Position numbers and translations under genes: made by a program | Shown: positions 1-8,220 of the stretch, piece by piece | How positions within the stretch are numbered: the stretch's first letter is position 1 | Layout: each line of letters begins with the position of its first letter | Origin: Desulfoprunum benzoelyticum | Lineage (GTDB): Bacteria; Desulfobacterota; Desulfobulbia; Desulfobulbales; Desulfocapsaceae | DNA length: 64,000 bases | Direction: 5' to 3' | NCBI RefSeq assembly: GCF_014201505.1 | Contig: NZ_JACHEO010000004.1 | Span: forward strand, 108,125-172,124 | The notes under the pieces: model-generated | Databases searched by the model: none | Told to the model about the DNA's origin: nothing | Seen by the model: the letters and a program-made list of their open reading frames with translations, nothing else

Positions 1-252
1 AGAAATCTCTCCCTCTTCCGTCATCCAGGTCCTGAACATCTCGACCAGCGCCTTTTCCTCCTGTCGCACAATCATTTCCCATGACATCCCGGGAATGGAA
101 AGCATTTCATCGGCTGTTTCACGGCGAATGACGTGCAGAAGCAGGAGGTCGGCACTCAACGGTGCGGCGAGGGCCACCGCCCAGCTGATTGCTTCACCGG
201 TACAGTTGGAATAATCGGTCGGCACCAGGATCGCAGAAATTTTTTTACCCAT
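1..252 (-). CDS. Universal stress protein (UspA family), N-terminal part
   Basis: The minus strand is open from an ATG at 252 to the window edge, giving the first 84 residues. It starts MGKKISAILVPTDYS, the typical first beta strand and nucleotide-fold start of UspA proteins. The strand LLLLHVI follows at about residues 39-45. Usp domains are small cytoplasmic proteins that often bind ATP and are induced by stress; the glycine-rich ATP loop would lie in the missing C-terminal part, so ATP binding cannot be judged. Only the truncation at the window edge is seen; nothing suggests a broken gene. Confidence 0.85.
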   Translation of the reverse strand, partial: MGKKISAILVPTDYSNCTGEAISWAVALAAPLSADLLLLHVIRRETADEMLSIPGMSWEMIVRQEEKALVEMFRTWMTEEGEIS

Positions 253-851
253 ACGCCATCCTCCCCCCCACATGTTTGCGGATTCCATCCTCCTGCCACG
301 ACCGCCATAGCAAACAGGACATGGACATCGCCTCCCTGTTGATCGCTTTTCGTCTCCAACCGACCGGGCCTCTACCGGCCCTTGCCCCAGTATAGCACAC
401 TTCCTGATAGCGCCGAAAGAGCGTCAAAATTATATCAACCCTGTATCAGCGGAAGGCAATGCCCTGGCTCCGGCAATGACGGTGGGTGAAATCCGGAACA
501 TCGTCCGGAGTCGGTGTGGCTTTCTACCAGTCAGGAGTGATACTTGCGGTGAGAAAACAGTCATCGGGAGCTGCCGACGAAACCGACTGCCGACGGCTGG
601 TGGTAAAGCGGGAGTTGAAAACGACCTTTGCGGATGTGATCATCATGCAGCCGGAAAGACGCATCGTCTGCCAAGCCGATCAGAATGGCGACAGGTTGAT
701 CTACGGCAGGGCTGGGCCTTTCTCTGCCGTTGGCAGCCGAAAGACACAGGAAGGCGCCGGCGCAGAGCTGACAGCCTTGAAATCGACACGGGTCGAAGTC
801 GATACAAGCCCGACGGACAGGACCGCCCCCATCCGCCGGGGCAGAAGAATC
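253..851. other. Long gap without a recognisable gene
   Basis: About 600 bases between the UspA start and the end of the helix-hairpin-helix gene. Overlapping open frames exist on the plus strand (476-910 and 486-1124) and one on the minus strand (701-901), but their translations are rich in Arg, Pro and Ser and match no family I know. The plus frames also run antisense into the helix-hairpin-helix gene. It may be a decayed gene or a long upstream region. Confidence 0.4.
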
Positions 852-1178
852 TTAGATATTCTGGACGTAGGGACGGATCTGCTCCAGCTTTTTCTCTCCA
901 ATCCCTTTGACCTCGATCAGGTCATCAACCTTCTTGAACTGTCCCTTGTCGTTGCGATAAGCGACAATGGCCTCTGCGGTCTTCGGCCCGATACCGGGTA
1001 TTGTCGTCAGCGCCTCGACATCCGCCGTGTTGATATTGATCTTGGCCGAAACTTCCGGCTTTGCCTCCTCCGTAGCCACCTGTTGCCTGTCATCATTGCC
1101 CGCAGCCATTGCCGGAGAAAATGAGAATACGACCATCAGGGAAAGCAGTATCGCAACAACCGTCGTCATTCTGTTCAT
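852..1178 (-). CDS. ComEA-like helix-hairpin-helix exported protein
   Basis: A 108-residue protein with a signal peptide (about residues 1-26, hydrophobic core then SPAMAAG) and a C-terminal double helix-hairpin-helix domain. The domain starts at the classic ININTAD motif and contains IPGIGPKTAEAIVAYR and VKGIGEKKLEQI. Such domains bind duplex DNA without sequence specificity; in ComEA they capture transforming DNA in the periplasm, but many short homologues occur in non-competent bacteria. I chose the ATG at 1178 because AGAGGA lies just upstream and the signal peptide follows at once; a longer frame begins at 1232. No other competence gene is nearby, so a role in DNA uptake is inference. 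Confidence 0.8.
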   Translation of the reverse strand: MNRMTTVVAILLSLMVVFSFSPAMAAGNDDRQQVATEEAKPEVSAKININTADVEALTTIPGIGPKTAEAIVAYRNDKGQFKKVDDLIEVKGIGEKKLEQIRPYVQNI

Positions 1179-1388
1179 AAAATTGTCCTCTGAATTGATC
1201 TCCTTGTTTACAGCACCGCACCCATTACACACAATCCCGGCCAGGAAGGGATTTCAGGAAATATGAGAGGAGAATCCGAGAATGAAGCTGCATATCCCGT
1301 CTTCAGATCTATCTCCTGAAACCATGGGAGGATAGAGAAACAATCTGACAATTTCATAACAACTTGCTGAAGGAATCAAATTCCTCTC

Positions 1389-1431
1389 AAAAAAAATGCC
1401 CGGAAAGGATCCAGGCTCCTTTTCCGGGCAT
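1389..1431 (-). terminator. Rho-independent terminator after ilvC
   Basis: Stem ATGCCCGGAAA pairs with TTTCCGGGCAT around a short loop; on the minus strand it is followed by a run of eight T. It lies about 37 bases past the ilvC stop. Confidence 0.85.
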
Positions 1432-1467
1432 CAGCAAGTGATGGTGATGTGAAAAACTGTCGTGTTG

Positions 1468-2940
1468 TCAGAAGATCGACTTCATCGACCGCATATGCGA
1501 ACGCAGTTCCTCGCCGACGGCCTCGACGGTGGTATAGCGGATCGCCTCATTGACCTGGATCAGTTCGATATTGTCGACTCCGCAGTCCTGCAACTCCAGA
1601 CCGCTGCCGATGACATCGGTGTCGAGGGTCTTCATGAAGTCCTTCAGCAGCGGCACCGCGGCATGGGCGAACAGATAATTGCCGTATTCGGCGGTATCGG
1701 AGATGACGACGTTCATTTCGTACAGTTTTTTGCGGGCGATGGTATTGGCGATCAGCGGCACCTCGTGGAGCGATTCGTAATACGCCGACTCTTCCTTGAT
1801 CCCAGCCGAGACCATCGTGTCGAAGGCCAGCTCGACACCGGCCTTGACCATGGCGATCATCAGGATGCCGTGGTCGAAGTACTCCTGCTCGGGGATGCCG
1901 GTCGTCATCGAGACCGCCCTCTCGAAGGCGGTTTCACGTGATTCTTTTCTCCATTTCAACAGTTTGACGTCGTCGTTGTCCCAGTCCTTCATCATCGTCT
2001 TCGAAAATTTGCCCGACATGATGTCGTCCATGTGCTTCTCAAACAACGGCTTGAGAATCTCTTTGAGGTCCTCGGCCAGGTAGAAGGCACTGATCTTCGC
2101 CGGGTTCGACAGACGATCCATCATATTGGTGATACCGCCGTGCTTCAGGGCCTCGGTGACGATCTCCCAGCCGTTCTGCACCAGTTTCGAGGCATAGCCG
2201 GAATCGATGCCCTTTTCGATCATCTTGTCGTAGCAGAGCAGCGAACCGGCCTGCAGCATACCGCAGAGGATAGTCTGCTCACCCATGAGGTCGGACTTGA
2301 CCTCGGCGATAAACGACGATTGCAGGACCCCGGCCCGGTCGCCGCCGGTACCGCAGCAGTAGGCTTTGGCCAGTTCCCATCCCTCGCCCCGCGGATCGTT
2401 CTCGCCATGGACGGCAATCAGGGTCGGCACGCCGAAGCCGCGTTTATACTCCTCCCGGACCTCGGTCCCGGGGGCCTTCGGGGCCATCATGATGACCGTC
2501 AGGTCGTCGCGGATCTTCATCCCCTCCTCGACGATGTTGAAACCGTGCGAGTAGGACAGGCAGGCCCCCTTCTTCATCAGCGGCATGACCGCCGCTATCA
2601 CCTTGCTGTGCTGCTTGTCGGGGGTGAGGTTGATCACCAGATCGGCCTTCGGGATCAATTCCTGGTAGGTCCCGACCTTGAAGTTGTTGTCGGTGGCGTT
2701 CTTCCACGACTGCCGCTTTTCGGCAATTGCATTATCACGCAGGGCATAGGCGACATCGAGACCGCTGTCGCGGAGATTGAGTCCCTGGTTGAGCCCCTGG
2801 GCGCCACAGCCGACGATGACAATCTTCTTTCCTTTCAAGGCCTCGACGCCGTTGAACTCGGAGGCGTCCATGAACCGGCACTGGGACAGCTCCTCCAGTT
2901 GCCGACGCAGCGGCAGGGTATTGAAATAGTTGGTACTCAT
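1468..2940 (-). CDS. ilvC: Ketol-acid reductoisomerase, class II (long form)
   Basis: Converts 2-acetolactate or 2-aceto-2-hydroxybutyrate to the dihydroxy acids of valine, leucine and isoleucine synthesis, using NADPH and Mg2+. At 490 residues it is the long class II form known from enterobacteria, not the ~330-residue class I enzyme common in other bacteria. The start [17 protein letters not shown] and the Rossmann motif [18 protein letters not shown] (about 43-60) are very close to Escherichia coli IlvC as I recall it. Two tandem C-terminal knotted domains follow, with the acidic metal ligands in [13 protein letters not shown] and the second-copy motif [10 protein letters not shown]. An AGGAG-like site precedes the ATG at 2940. 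It is divergent from the ilvY-like regulator and ends at a strong terminator. Confidence 0.97.
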   Translation of the reverse strand: MSTNYFNTLPLRRQLEELSQCRFMDASEFNGVEALKGKKIVIVGCGAQGLNQGLNLRDSGLDVAYALRDNAIAEKRQSWKNATDNNFKVGTYQELIPKADLVINLTPDKQHSKVIAAVMPLMKKGACLSYSHGFNIVEEGMKIRDDLTVIMMAPKAPGTEVREEYKRGFGVPTLIAVHGENDPRGEGWELAKAYCCGTGGDRAGVLQSSFIAEVKSDLMGEQTILCGMLQAGSLLCYDKMIEKGIDSGYASKLVQNGWEIVTEALKHGGITNMMDRLSNPAKISAFYLAEDLKEILKPLFEKHMDDIMSGKFSKTMMKDWDNDDVKLLKWRKESRETAFERAVSMTTGIPEQEYFDHGILMIAMVKAGVELAFDTMVSAGIKEESAYYESLHEVPLIANTIARKKLYEMNVVISDTAEYGNYLFAHAAVPLLKDFMKTLDTDVIGSGLELQDCGVDNIELIQVNEAIRYTTVEAVGEELRSHMRSMKSIF

Positions 2941-3053
2941 GTTTTTATCTCCTCGTTTTTGGATAATTTTCGGTCACTGCCAGGGATCATACCTGTCAAG
3001 AGGATATATTGGCAAAGATCTATTGCGTCAAGTGATTTGTTCGTGATACTGTA

Positions 3054-3068
3054 TTGCATCTCTCGCAA
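3054..3068. promoter_or_regulatory. Candidate IlvY operator (TTGC-N7-GCAA)
   Basis: An inverted repeat TTGC-N7-GCAA, containing a LysR-type T-N11-A core, lies in the 160-base divergent region about 33 bases before the regulator start. LysR-family proteins typically bind such sites and autoregulate. Only the repeat is seen; binding is inferred. Confidence 0.4.
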
Positions 3069-3100
3069 CAGAAAATCCCCACCTGCCCGTCCCATCGCCG

Positions 3101-4009
3101 ATGGATATTCATGAACTGAAAATCTTCAGGCATCTGGCCCGTTCGCTCCATTTCGGCCGGACCAGCCAGGCCTGCAATATCACGCCATCCGGCCTCACCC
3201 GGACCGTTCAGCGCCTCGAGAACGAGTTGGGCCGTCAGCTGCTGCTCCGTGATCGACGGTCGGTCAGTCTCACCCCGGCGGGCATGATCTTCCGGGAGTA
3301 TGCCGAAGAGGCGATCCAGCACTGGAGCAAGCTGCAGGCCAGTCTCGCCGGGAACAACACCCTCGCCGGCGAGATCTCCCTCTACTGTTCGGTGACGGCC
3401 ATTCTCAGTATCCTCCCGGACATTTTTTCCCGCTTCCGCAAGGCCCACCCCGAGGTCCTGATTCACCTCCAGACCGGCGATGCGGCGATGGCGATCGGCA
3501 AGCTGCAGAACGGCGAGGCCGACATCGCGATCGCCGCCCTGCCGGATCACCTGCCGGAGTCTTTGGAGTTCATCGAGATTATCCGGACCCCGCTGATCTT
3601 CATTCGTCCCAGTCATTTCCCGGATTCGGTGGTCTATGACCATGGTTCCATCGATTGGCAGCAGACCCCGCTGATCGTGGCCGAACGCGGCCTGAGCCGG
3701 CAGCGGGCCGATCGCTGGTTCAGCGAGAAGGGCATCCAGCCCAACATCTATTCCCAGGTAGCCGGCAACGAGGCCATCATCGCCATGGTAGGCATGGGTT
3801 GCGGGGTCGGCATCGTTCCCCGGCTCGTTCTCGACAAGAGTCCCCAGCAGGACCAGGTCGCCATCCTCGCGGTCACGCCGGAGCTCGAACCGTTCCGTGT
3901 CGGCGCCTGCACCCTGGCCCGGAGTCGGCGCAACCCGGTCGTCCAGTCATTCTGGCGGATCATCGAGGCCGAGGTTGCGGCGAGGAAAGCCACCGCCACC
4001 ACGTCCTGA
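3101..4009 (+). CDS. ilvY: LysR-type activator of ilvC, IlvY
   Basis: A 302-residue LysR regulator. The winged helix-turn-helix spans residues 1-60 (MDIHELKIFRHLARSLHFGR, then SGLTRTVQRLENELG) and resembles the start of E. coli IlvY. The periplasmic-binding-protein-like effector domain runs from about 90 to 295. In enterobacteria IlvY senses acetolactate and acetohydroxybutyrate and activates ilvC from a shared divergent promoter. The same arrangement is present here, which supports the name more than the sequence alone. The 3' end lies 32 bases before surE. Confidence 0.88.
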   Translation: MDIHELKIFRHLARSLHFGRTSQACNITPSGLTRTVQRLENELGRQLLLRDRRSVSLTPAGMIFREYAEEAIQHWSKLQASLAGNNTLAGEISLYCSVTAILSILPDIFSRFRKAHPEVLIHLQTGDAAMAIGKLQNGEADIAIAALPDHLPESLEFIEIIRTPLIFIRPSHFPDSVVYDHGSIDWQQTPLIVAERGLSRQRADRWFSEKGIQPNIYSQVAGNEAIIAMVGMGCGVGIVPRLVLDKSPQQDQVAILAVTPELEPFRVGACTLARSRRNPVVQSFWRIIEAEVAARKATATTS

Positions 4010-4041
4010 ACAACCTTCTCCCCACAAGGGGGTATCAAATC

Positions 4042-4854
4042 ATGCCAATCACACCTGCCATGCCCTTGATCATGGTCACCAACGACGACGGGATCGACAG
4101 TCCCGGCATCGTGGCGCTGCGGGACGCCATGACCGCAGTCGGCCGCACGATCATGGTCGCGCCGGAACGCGACAATTCCGCCGTTTCCCACGCCCTGACG
4201 ATGAATCGTCCCCTGCGCATCCGCCGACGGGGGCAGGACACCTATACCCTCGACGGGACCCCGACCGACTGTGTCGTGATCGGCCTCGGCAAGCTGCTCG
4301 AGACAAAACCCGATCTGCTGGTGTCGGGGATCAACCCCGGACCGAACCTCGGCGACGATATCTCCTACTCCGGCACGGTCTCGGCCGCCATCGAGGGCAC
4401 AATGTACGGCATCCCCTCGGTGGCGTTCTCCCTGGTCGGCGAACCACCGTACGACTATTCCCTCGCCATGCGTATCGCGATCATGCTGGCGGAAGCGGTC
4501 CTGACCGACGGACTGCCGGACAACACCCTGCTCAATATCAACATTCCGGCAGGAAAGGCGTGCGCGGGAATGGAAATCACCCGGCAGGGGAGGCGGTTGT
4601 GGGAGAACAGCATCCAGGAGACCTTCGACCCCTGGGGTCGACGCCACTACTGGATCGGCGGCGGCACCCCGCTCCGGGACCATGGCGAAGACACCGATGT
4701 CGCCGCCATCCGCAAGGGACTCGTCTCCATCACCCCCATCCATCTCGACCTGACCAACCACACCGGGCTTCAGCTGCTGCGCAGAACCTGGAATCTCGGC
4801 AGGATGGAGGACAGGGTAAGGTCGGTCAACAGCGGCCACGAGGAAAATTCCTGA
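4042..4854 (+). CDS. surE: 5'/3'-nucleotidase SurE
   Basis: A 270-residue metal-dependent nucleoside monophosphate phosphatase. The metal-binding start VTNDDGIDSPG (D15, D16) is followed by RDNSAVSHALT and SGINPGPNLGDDISYSGTVSAA, the standard SurE signatures. SurE removes phosphate from nucleotides and short polyphosphate and is linked to stationary-phase survival. I chose the ATG at 4042 because AAGGGGG lies about 8 bases upstream; the frame is open further upstream, inside the ilvY region. It may be read through from ilvY. Confidence 0.95.
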   Translation: MPITPAMPLIMVTNDDGIDSPGIVALRDAMTAVGRTIMVAPERDNSAVSHALTMNRPLRIRRRGQDTYTLDGTPTDCVVIGLGKLLETKPDLLVSGINPGPNLGDDISYSGTVSAAIEGTMYGIPSVAFSLVGEPPYDYSLAMRIAIMLAEAVLTDGLPDNTLLNINIPAGKACAGMEITRQGRRLWENSIQETFDPWGRRHYWIGGGTPLRDHGEDTDVAAIRKGLVSITPIHLDLTNHTGLQLLRRTWNLGRMEDRVRSVNSGHEENS

Positions 4855-5124
4855 TCGGCGCCGCCGGAGAAATCTATCGATTGATTTCATCGACATACCA
4901 TTTATTTACCAATGACAACAAAGAGTTGCATCCACACCGGGCCATCACGGCAATCCTGCCTCGATCACTGGACCGGTTTTTCCTTTTCCGGATAGGTAAA
5001 AGTAGCTAGAATATTCTCAGGTTGATCGATTCAGAATTTCCGCCACCGGGAATGAGCGGGCGCGGGGTCGTGATTTCCACCGTCTCTTCACAACGCTACC
5101 CCAACAAAATCAGAGGAACCACCT

Positions 5125-6153
5125 ATGCAAATGCTGACGAACAACAGGATTATCGCCTTCGGACTTGGGGTGATTATGGCGGCCGGCGCAGGGACGGCGA
5201 CCGCATCGGACGGTGCGGTTCTGGGAGCTGGAGCAGGACCGGTAAGCAGTCCCGCACAGGCCCCGGTGACGTCGGCCAATACCGCGAACTATTCGCTGTC
5301 GATCGGCCCCGAATTGATGTCCGGCGACACCACCTACCGGATTGGCTACCCGGTAGTCGATCCCGCTGGTGTCGTGTACCAGGGCTATTTCCCGCTCAGC
5401 GAACTGGTCTGGCCCCTTGATTTCTGGCTGGCCAGGATTGACGGCCGGATCGCCTTCAACGACGAGTGGCGCATCAACGCCACGATTAAAAAGGACGTGA
5501 GCACCCCCGGCGACGATATGGAAGATTCCGACTGGATGACCCCCGCGCACCCTTCCCGCCTCGATATCTACTCCGAATCGGAGATCTCCAGTTTCGACGC
5601 CTTCATCTTCGATGCCGATATCGAGTGGTCGTTCCTCCGCCGCAACGGGCTGGCAGTGTATGCCGGGGTCGGCTATCTGTATCAGGATTTCGATTACGAG
5701 GCGAAACCCCTGTACCAGAATTCACCGTCAGGACTTCCAGGATTCGACTACTACGGGGACGGCCGGGTCGGCATTACCTACGACATGACCTACTCGATAC
5801 CCTATCTCAAGCTCGGGGCGGATCTGCAGGTCGGTCCCAATCTGTCCCTCGAGGGCAGTGTCGCCTATTCGCCGATCGTCGAGGCCGAGGACACCGACCA
5901 TCATCTGCTCCGTGAATACGGCGGCAAGATCAGCGCCGGCGATATGGATGGAGACGCCTTCATGCTCGACATTTCCGGTACATACACGTTCACCCCGGCC
6001 CTGTACATGGAACTCGGTCTGCAATACGTGAAAATCGAAGTCGACGGCAACCAGACCCAGGAATACGGCTGGGGTATCCCGATCGGCACCCTTGACGAAG
6101 AGTCTGAAAGCAGCCAGACATCGGTATTCGTTTCAGTTGGATACCTATTCTGA
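5125..6153 (+). CDS. Omptin-like outer-membrane aspartyl protease
   Basis: A 342-residue exported protein with a signal peptide (about 1-28, ending TATAS). Amphipathic strands and the terminal VSVGYLF, with a C-terminal aromatic residue, indicate a beta barrel. The omptin fold is suggested by LMSGDTTYRIGYP (about 64-76), MEDSDWM (132-138) and EDTDHH (255-260). These align with the OmpT pairs Asp83/Asp85 and Asp210/His212, so D134, D136, D258 and H260 appear conserved. Omptins cleave peptides between basic residues at the cell surface and need LPS. AGAGGA lies 7 bases before the ATG. About 50 residues between the signal peptide and the barrel are Ala/Gly/Pro-rich. Some outer-membrane proteins share the fold without protease activity, so activity is inferred. 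Confidence 0.75.
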   Translation: MQMLTNNRIIAFGLGVIMAAGAGTATASDGAVLGAGAGPVSSPAQAPVTSANTANYSLSIGPELMSGDTTYRIGYPVVDPAGVVYQGYFPLSELVWPLDFWLARIDGRIAFNDEWRINATIKKDVSTPGDDMEDSDWMTPAHPSRLDIYSESEISSFDAFIFDADIEWSFLRRNGLAVYAGVGYLYQDFDYEAKPLYQNSPSGLPGFDYYGDGRVGITYDMTYSIPYLKLGADLQVGPNLSLEGSVAYSPIVEAEDTDHHLLREYGGKISAGDMDGDAFMLDISGTYTFTPALYMELGLQYVKIEVDGNQTQEYGWGIPIGTLDEESESSQTSVFVSVGYLF

Positions 6154-6910
6154 ACACCGGTCCGGCCGGCACCTTGACCGATCCGGGGGCACCCGGTTCC
6201 GCCACCGCCCGCTGCTCTGTCTGGCCGCCATTTTCCTCTCGTCATGCGCCATGGCTCATGCCTGGTGCATGGCGGGCGCCGGTCCGGCCGCTGCCGAAAT
6301 CGAATGGACGATTGAGCAGACCGGCACCGGCAGTGACCCGCACCAGCCAATTGTAATCACCTGCTCGGTATCCAACGATCTGACCCGGATTGCCGGGCCA
6401 AAGGAAACGATCCTGATCGACTACCCGGGCCGCCGCATCTACCGCATCGATCCGCCAGGCCAATCCTGCCGCAGCTACCCCTTCGGCCGCCCCCATCCCG
6501 ATCTGCCGGCCGCCGCCGTCACAATCGCCGCCTCGACGACCGCCCCGGACCGTCAGCACATCAGTTTCGGCATGCAGCAGGCCCTTGCCCAGACCGCAGT
6601 GGCACCGGTAGCGCACTACTGGGGCCAGCAGTTTCCGTTCGCCACGGCCGAATACCGCACATCCCGCGATTATCCAGGCGTCGTTGCACTTATGGCCATT
6701 GCCGGCCGGCACCGCCGGGTTTTTCAACAATACCCGCTGCTGCGGCGGATCGATCCGGTCGGTCTTCTCGACCTGCTTGAAGGATTTCCCGTTTCCGGAA
6801 ACATTTTCTCGCCCGCCGGCCAGACCATCATCACCGTGCTGTCGCCGCCAAAGCCGACTGCCATCCAATCGACTCTGCCTCCACCCGGAACCTGCATCGA
6901 CATGGAGTAA
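6092..6910 (+). CDS. Exported protein of unknown function, coupled to the omptin-like gene
   Basis: Open to the stop at 6910; the only ATG that keeps the signal sequence is at 6092, overlapping the protease gene by 62 bases. Residues about 40-70 contain a hydrophobic signal segment (PLLCLAAIFLSSCAMA), possibly with a lipobox-like LSSC, so the true start may be a later non-ATG codon. The mature part includes NDLTRIAGPKETILIDYP then RRIYRIDP. This pattern resembles DUF4412-type exported proteins, which report bound reductant or peptide; that likeness is weak. The overlap with the protease suggests a joint role, for example as substrate, chaperone or inhibitor, but this is inference. Confidence 0.55.
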   Translation: MTKSLKAARHRYSFQLDTYSEHRSGRHLDRSGGTRFRHRPLLCLAAIFLSSCAMAHAWCMAGAGPAAAEIEWTIEQTGTGSDPHQPIVITCSVSNDLTRIAGPKETILIDYPGRRIYRIDPPGQSCRSYPFGRPHPDLPAAAVTIAASTTAPDRQHISFGMQQALAQTAVAPVAHYWGQQFPFATAEYRTSRDYPGVVALMAIAGRHRRVFQQYPLLRRIDPVGLLDLLEGFPVSGNIFSPAGQTIITVLSPPKPTAIQSTLPPPGTCIDME

Positions 6911-6936
6911 AGTGCCGGAAAACCGCTTTTACCCAC

Positions 6937-7650
6937 TCAGCCGCCGATAGCTGCAACGATATCTTCCTGCATCATCGCCAGGACCGCGGCCGGATCTTCG
7001 GCCCTGGTAATCGGCCGGCCGACGACCACATGACTTGCCCCTCCCCGGATCGCCATGCCGGCGGTGACGATGCGCTTCTGGTCATCCGATCCGTCCCGGA
7101 CATTGGCCCCGGGGCGAATCCCGGGCGTGACGATCAGGAGCCGGTCGCCCAGACCGTCCCGCAACCGTCTGGCCTCGAGCCCGGAGGAAACGACACCGTC
7201 GCAGCCGAGTTCCAGAGCCCTTTTTGCCCGGTAATAGACCAGTTCCTCGATAGTGGCTGTCATCCCCATGGCTCGCATATCCTCTTCACCGAAGCTGGTC
7301 AGGACCGTGACGGCGAGCAGTTTCATATCCCCCCTCGCCGCTACGGCGGCGCGGACAATCGGGTCGTTGCCATGGACGGTGGCATAGGTCACGCCACGAC
7401 GATTGACCTGTTCGACCGCCAGTCTGACGGTTTCCGGGATGTCGAAAAACTTGAGATCGAGCATGACCTTGTGGCCGCGATCGACCAGCCAGTCGACGAT
7501 ATCGAAACAGCCGGCCATAAAGAGCTGCAACCCGACCTTGAAAAAGCCGGTCCGGGATTCGCATTTCTTCACCATTTCCCTGGCCAGGTCAGGGTGCTCA
7601 ACATCAAGGGCGACAATGATCCTGTCGCGCAGGGCAATCTCCACGCTCAT
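6937..7650 (-). CDS. pyrF: Orotidine 5'-phosphate decarboxylase
   Basis: Last step of de novo UMP synthesis, decarboxylating OMP. The 237-residue product starts MSVEIALRDRIIVALDVEHP, with the substrate-binding Asp in VALDV and the catalytic DLKFFDIPETV array (the DxKxxD signature). TPGIRPG near the end is the phosphate-binding loop. I set the start at 7650, where GGAG lies 4-5 bases upstream; the frame is open for another 66 codons upstream but that stretch does not look like protein. It is convergent with the exported-protein gene, 26 bases apart. Confidence 0.95.
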   Translation of the reverse strand: MSVEIALRDRIIVALDVEHPDLAREMVKKCESRTGFFKVGLQLFMAGCFDIVDWLVDRGHKVMLDLKFFDIPETVRLAVEQVNRRGVTYATVHGNDPIVRAAVAARGDMKLLAVTVLTSFGEEDMRAMGMTATIEELVYYRAKRALELGCDGVVSSGLEARRLRDGLGDRLLIVTPGIRPGANVRDGSDDQKRIVTAGMAIRGGASHVVVGRPITRAEDPAAVLAMMQEDIVAAIGG

Positions 7651-8114
7651 CTTCTCCGTCCCGTTGCTCGTCGTTGCTCGTATTTCTCCTGCCGGATGAA
7701 CCAGCCTGTCTTTACAACACCTGCCGAAAGCAATACCGTAAAAGACAGGAGACCGCCATCTCTTTGTTCCCGCTGCCATTACCGCCCGAGACCTCCTGCA
7801 CATAATCAACCCCGGGATCAGAAAGACCAGGCAACCTGTCGTTGACACAGCGGCGCCAGTTGCCGGTTCACGCTCCTTCCTTTACCGATCAATCTTTATC
7901 GCTCCGTTCACCAGTGTCATCGCCGGTCTCCATGGATCATGGCTGGCCAACCGGTGCAGATCCATGGATTAATACTCAGAAAAAAGGTATACTCGCACGT
8001 ATTGGTAAAGATGGCGATGCCTGTCGGACCTGACCGTGGTGGCGATCCTCTTATTCGGTTCCGGACGCACCCCTCGGCAACGCAGACTAATCACCTGGCG
8101 TGCTGAAAAAGACC

Positions 8115-8142
8115 TTGACTTTCTGTTCTTTTTTCATATTAC
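8115..8142 (+). promoter_or_regulatory. Candidate sigma-70 promoter of the speA operon
   Basis: TTGACT at 8115 and TATTAC at 8137 are separated by 16 bases, about 80 bases before the speA ATG. The assignment rests on sequence only. Confidence 0.35.
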
Positions 8143-8155
8143 TGGCAACCCGAAA

Positions 8156-8176
8156 ATGTTGCGTGTCCCGCAACAT
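8156..8176 (+). promoter_or_regulatory. 5'-leader hairpin before speA
   Basis: ATGTTGCG and CGCAACAT form a perfect 8-bp stem with a 5-base loop, 44 bases before the speA ATG. No T-run follows, so it is not a simple terminator; it could modulate translation or mRNA stability. speA itself has no strong ribosome-binding site. Confidence 0.35.
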
Positions 8177-8220
8177 GCCCCCTTCACCCTACCCCTATCC
8201 GCAACAGGTACGTATATATC

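Larger units (their letters stand above)
7651..8220. other. Divergent intergenic region between pyrF and speA
   Basis: About 570 bases with no convincing gene. A short plus frame at 7842-8033 has no family likeness. The right part contains a possible promoter and a perfect hairpin before speA, listed separately. A palindrome ATCCATGGAT occurs near 7961-7970 with a partial copy near 7930. Confidence 0.5.

Noticed and set aside
486..1124. 212-codon plus-strand frame
   Set aside because: Runs antisense through the ComEA-like gene with a clear signal peptide and HhH domain; the rest shows no family motif.
1930..1945. GGTTTCACGTGATTCT, a parS-like half palindrome
   Set aside because: Only the core GTTTCACGTGA matches; the right arm differs and it sits inside ilvC codons. 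Not a functional parS by sequence.
2032..3114. 360-codon open frame on the plus strand
   Set aside because: Antisense to ilvC and covering the divergent promoter; no recognisable domain.
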